Shown: in pieces, positions 62,974 through 64,000 of the stretch
How the letters are laid out: every line of letters starts with the position of its first letter
How positions within the stretch are numbered: position 1 is the first letter of the stretch
Assembly (NCBI RefSeq): GCF_017908595.1
Contig: NZ_JAGKTL010000004.1
Location: 1 to 64,000, forward strand
Direction of reading: 5' to 3'
DNA from: Rhodothermus bifroesti
GTDB taxonomy: Bacteria; Bacteroidota; Rhodothermia; Rhodothermales; Rhodothermaceae
DNA: 64,000 nt
Notes under the pieces: generated by a model
Told to the model about the DNA's origin: nothing
Seen by the model: only the letters and a program-made list of their open reading frames with translations
The model's database searches: none
Made by a program: the position numbers and the translations under genes

Positions 62974-64000
62974 CTAAGGACGGGTAAAGCTTAGGTCTAT
63001 TGGCTCGGGGTGTTCGACCCAATCTGCTACAAAAAGGTTCGTCTCGCGCGACGCTTCGCCTCGGGCATTGCGGTTTGAGGCAAAAACCAGCCGTCTGCCG
63101 TCGCGGGAAAACATCGGAAAAGCATCAAACGTGCCGGAGTGGGTTACCTGCGCTAAGCCAGTACCGTCCAGATGAATCAAAAATAGATCGAACAGACGCC
63201 CCCCTTTGGTGTGATGATTAGAGGCAAAGATAATGCGTTTCCCGTCGGGATGGAAGTAAGGCGCCCATTGGGCACCTGGGAGGTGGGTTACGCGCCGTGG
63301 GTTGCTGCCATCTGCATTAGCCACGTAGAGATCCATTTCGGAGGGTTCCACCAGTCCTTGCGCAAGCAACTGCCGATAACGTTTGGCCGCTTCACCAGTG
63401 GGTCGGCTAGCACGCCAGACAATTTGGCTGCCATCTGGGGAAAAGAATGCACCGCCGTCATAGCCCAGTTCCTGCGTCAGCTGAAGCAACGCGCCTGTTT
63501 GCAGGTCGTAGCGCCAAAGCTCCAGGTCGCCCGAGCGGCTCGAGGTGAAAACGATATAGCGGCCGTCGGGCGAAACCGTAGCCTCAGCATCGTAGCCAGG
63601 CCCGCCAATGAGCAGCTCAGGCGGCGCACCGGTAGTATCGGTAACGTAGATGTCGTATTCGTACAAAGACCAGACGTAGCGACCTTCGACCGAACGGAGA
63701 ACTGGCGGGCATTCAGGTCCGGCTGCATGCGTCGAAGCATAGAGCACGCGGCTGTTCGGGAGAAAATAAGCACATGTGGTGCGGCCGCGCCCGGTCGAAA
63801 GTAGTCGATAGCGCTGCCCATCGGCCAGCGGTTGCCCGTCGGCGCGCATTAGAAAAATCTGGTCACACCCTTGTGGATTGATGGCGGTCCAGTCACTTTG
63901 AAAAACCAAGTAACGATCATCATAACTCCAGTAGGCTTCAGCATTGTTGCCACCAAAGGTCAATTGACGGATGTTGCGCAAATGCACTTCGCCGGGAAAG
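62974..64000 (-). CDS. TolB-like beta-propeller (PD40 repeat) protein, 5' end outside window
   Basis: At least 337 residues. The frame is open to the window edge, so the start lies beyond it; an in-frame GTG at 63987 is not a credible start because the frame upstream (GEV) continues. Five PD40/WD40-like blades are visible: YWSYDDRYLVFQS, VSPDGRYIVFTSSRSGD, FFSPDGSQIVWRAS, YFHPDGKRIIFASNHH and MFSRDGRRLVFASNRNARG. Such proteins are TolB-like periplasmic scaffolds or amidohydrolase-associated propellers. It is followed by an uncharacterised gene. Confidence 0.82.
   Translation of the reverse strand, partial: FPGEVHLRNIRQLTFGGNNAEAYWSYDDRYLVFQSDWTAINPQGCDQIFLMRADGQPLADGQRYRLLSTGRGRTTCAYFLPNSRVLYASTHAAGPECPPVLRSVEGRYVWSLYEYDIYVTDTTGAPPELLIGGPGYDAEATVSPDGRYIVFTSSRSGDLELWRYDLQTGALLQLTQELGYDGGAFFSPDGSQIVWRASRPTGEAAKRYRQLLAQGLVEPSEMDLYVANADGSNPRRVTHLPGAQWAPYFHPDGKRIIFASNHHTKGGRLFDLFLIHLDGTGLAQVTHSGTFDAFPMFSRDGRRLVFASNRNARGEASRETNLFVADWVEHPEPIDLSFTRP

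Noticed and set aside
1-64000. CRISPR arrays, insertion sequences and prophage
   Set aside because: No regularly spaced repeats, no transposase or integrase motifs, and no phage structural genes were seen on either strand.

Overview
The window looks like chromosomal DNA from a thermophilic member of the Rhodothermales (Rhodothermus-like, Bacteroidota/Rhodothermota group). This is inferred from type IX secretion (T9SS) sorting domains, a TonB-dependent receptor of Bacteroidota type, the small Bacteroidota-typical families DUF4293, DUF4296 and DUF4837, two ExbB/ExbD sets, an HU-SPOR protein, and moderately GC-rich coding with little intergenic space. I see no rRNA, CRISPR array, insertion sequence or complete prophage. 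One tRNA gene, tRNA-Phe(GAA), is present.

Layout: 1-2.6 kb is the 3' part of a large T9SS-sorted surface protein, followed by Hsp20 (-) and a TPR lipoprotein (+). 4.8-10.6 kb (-) holds a fused alpha/beta 2-oxoacid dehydrogenase E1, a two-component pair and alanine racemase. 10.6-15.2 kb holds a glycosyltransferase, an EamA transporter, a DUF4293 protein and an ExbB-X-ExbD-ExbD energiser operon. 15.5-24.1 kb holds a divergent penicillin-acylase homologue, acetyl-CoA synthetase, and a TonB receptor with a T9SS beta-helix protein. 24.2-30 kb holds an orphan ParA, Maf, the two agmatine-to-putrescine enzymes AguB and AguA, an HDOD protein, FolB and two small YqjD/DUF883-like membrane proteins. 30.2-37.4 kb (+) is a tightly packed envelope cluster: a giant TPR protein, an outer-membrane barrel, an HU-like protein, an HU-SPOR protein, a TolQ/ExbB and a TolR/ExbD. 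Then come YifB, NAD kinase, a LacI regulator divergent from a hexuronate pair (SDR plus UxaE-like epimerase), tRNA-Phe, glycerate kinase and pyruvate phosphate dikinase.

The most striking region is 48.0-59.2 kb on the minus strand. It is a complete tryptophan operon in the order trpL-trpE-X-trpS-trpG-trpD-trpC-trpF-trpB-trpA, continuing into a DUF4837 lipoprotein, hisG and a DUF4296 lipoprotein. Several junctions are ATGA stop/start overlaps. Upstream of trpE is a short leader ORF with three consecutive Trp codons. It is followed by mutually exclusive RNA hairpins ending in a terminator with a U-run just before trpE. This is a full transcription-attenuation device read directly from the sequence. 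The tryptophanyl-tRNA synthetase gene and an unrecognised 158-residue helical protein sit inside the controlled operon.

The right end has a gap of about 0.9 kb without a recognisable gene, a CcmF-type cytochrome c assembly protein, and the 3' part of a TolB-like beta-propeller protein that runs off the window.
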